Shown here one piece after another: positions 4,974 to 5,536 of a stretch of 5,536 nt of DNA. The notes beneath the pieces were generated by a model. The model did no database searches, had not been told where the DNA came from, and saw only the letters and a program-made list of their open reading frames with translations. The position numbers and the translations under genes were made by a program. How positions within the stretch are numbered: the stretch's first letter is position 1; every line of letters begins with the position of its first letter. Source of the DNA: DAOPMC01 sp035392025 (GTDB lineage: Bacteria > Bacillota_I > Bacilli_A > RF39 > UBA660); contig DAOPMC010000043.1 in assembly GCA_035392025.1 (NCBI GenBank), positions 1 to 5,536 on the forward strand, in the 5' to 3' direction.

Positions 4974-5216
4974 ATGGAAGAATTTGATAAGATATTGAAC
5001 GGATTATTATTAGAACCGGGATTAACAATGAATGATTATGTTTGGATTTATGAAGATAATAAAACAAAGAAATATTATGTAAGCACAAAAGAAATTAATG
5101 TGGATAGAAGATATGATCGCGATGGCGAATATGATCCGTTAGTAGCGGAAGGAAAAGTTTACGAGATTTTGGAAACATGCCGCAATGCTGAAAAAAGAGT
5201 AAGAGAGCATAAATAA
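4974..5216 (+). CDS. Hypothetical protein, 80 residues, downstream of nusG
   Basis: I do not recognise this small, highly charged protein. It has no signal peptide or membrane segment and a single cysteine. The centre (DYVWIYEDNKTKKYYVSTKEINVDRRYDRDGEYDP, about 21-55) looks like beta strands and turns, and the end (VYEILETCRNAEKRVREHK) like a helix. The ATG has TAGGAGGG (4963-4970) close upstream, with a 4-base gap after AGGAGG. It begins 21 bases after the nusG stop with no promoter visible, so it is probably read from the secE-nusG transcript. The next gene starts 2 bases after its stop. Size, charge and pairing with a small zinc-ribbon protein resemble phage or mobile-element cargo, but that is an impression. 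Confidence 0.75.
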   Translation: MEEFDKILNGLLLEPGLTMNDYVWIYEDNKTKKYYVSTKEINVDRRYDRDGEYDPLVAEGKVYEILETCRNAEKRVREHK

Positions 5217-5218
5217 TC

Positions 5219-5481
5219 ATGCAAAAAATGTATGAAATAAAAAAAGCGATACTTTTGAACTTGCACATAAGTGTACTTGCGGAGCATTATTTACATCAGA
5301 TAAAGATAGTATGTTTGTAGAGCCAAGGGAAGACAACTCATGCGATTTATTAGTTAACATGATGTGCCCTTGGTGTAATAAAAAAATAGAAATACATGCT
5401 ATTCAATTACCCAAAGAAATATTAAAGGAATTAATTGATAAATATTATGATAACCGACTAACTAAAAGACTTGAAAAATAA
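5219..5481 (+). pseudogene. Small zinc-ribbon protein, frame broken at A7
   Basis: The ATG at 5219 reads MQKMYEIKK and then drifts into a frame ending at TAG 5318-5320. A -1 shift at the A7 run (5239-5245) restores SDTFELAHKCTCG and an open frame to TAA at 5479-5481, 87 residues in all. That frame has no start codon of its own ahead of the cysteines and is closed upstream by TGA 5233-5235. The protein has C19-x-C21-G and M-C50-PW-C53-N, a four-cysteine zinc ribbon, then a helical Lys/Leu-rich tail (LPKEILKELIDKYYDNRLTKRLEK). The specific family is not recognised. The ribosome site is weak (AAGAGAG, 5201-5207), and translation is probably coupled to the preceding gene, which ends 2 bases before this ATG. 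Confidence 0.65.
5239..5246 (+). other. A7 run and in-frame A AAA AAA G heptamer in the zinc-ribbon gene
   Basis: The reading ATA AAA AAA GCG becomes AAA AAA AGC GAT after a -1 shift. The register is identical to that in fic. No clear stimulatory stem-loop or upstream Shine-Dalgarno is visible. Confidence 0.55.
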
Positions 5482-5482
5482 G

Positions 5483-5536
5483 TGTCAATAACTTTTGAAA
5501 ATGTCTCAAAAATTTTTAAATATAAGCGTTAAGCAT
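5483..5536 (+). mobile_element. Possible left end of an insertion sequence, cut by the window edge
   Basis: From 5483 the sequence begins TGTCAATAACTTTT, then GAAAATGTCTCAA (5497-5509), which mirrors TTGGGACATTTTC at bases 3-15 at 12 of 13 positions. It starts 2 bases after the stop of the zinc-ribbon gene. A TG start and a sub-terminal repeated motif suit an insertion-sequence end whose body lies to the right. No transposase is in view, and the family assignment (IS21-like) is only an impression. Confidence 0.35.

Noticed and set aside
1..5536. CRISPR array, riboswitch or rRNA
   Set aside because: There is no regularly spaced repeat, no recognisable riboswitch core in any leader (all leaders are short), and no rRNA sequence.

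Overview
The window is AT-rich and all supported genes lie on the + strand. It carries AGGAGG-type ribosome binding sites, near-consensus sigma-A promoters with 16-17 base spacers, and a tRNA with C4-G69/C5-G68 and a CAU anticodon. It uses the standard code: TGG encodes Trp in the conserved SecE KWPE motif and TGA ends dinD. This points to a low-GC Bacillota/Mycoplasmatota-type bacterium, plausibly an uncultured gut Bacilli or RF39-like lineage. The lineage is inference. The secE-nusG pair shows this is chromosome, interrupted by accessory genes.

Layout. (1) Bases 1-30 look like the end of an insertion sequence lying mostly to the left. (2) 144-1343 encodes an unrecognised single-pass membrane protein with an N-terminal coiled coil. 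It has its own promoter and a weak terminator. (3) 1418-1846 encodes an unrecognised 142-residue soluble protein behind a perfect-consensus promoter and ahead of a good terminator. (4) 1917-2083 is a two-tRNA operon, probable tRNA-Ile2(CAU) and tRNA-Leu(UAG), with promoter and strong terminator. (5) 2187-3273 is an accessory pair, a HigA-like XRE regulator overlapping a dinD homologue by 32 bases. (6) 3341-3414 is a tRNA-like sequence with intact D and T arms but a broken acceptor stem. (7) 3472-4073 is a class III Fic AMP-transferase with a frame break in an A7 run, downstream of a perfect inverted repeat. (8) 4241-4952 is the housekeeping secE-nusG operon, whose promoter holds a 12-bp palindrome and whose mRNA probably begins with a hairpin. 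(9) 4974-5481 holds two small genes following nusG: an unknown 80-residue protein and a CxC/CxxC zinc-ribbon protein that is also broken in an A7 run. (10) From 5483 another insertion-sequence-like end starts and runs out of the window.

The segment reads as core genes (tRNAs, secE, nusG) interleaved with mobile or conflict-type accessory genes (XRE, DinD, Fic, possible IS ends). The observation most worth checking is that two unrelated genes are broken at the same in-frame A AAA AAA G heptamer and both are restored by a -1 shift. That means homopolymer indels, assembly undercalls, or genuine slippage. Two identical heptamers inside the intact dinD act as an internal control. I do not claim a proven new system.
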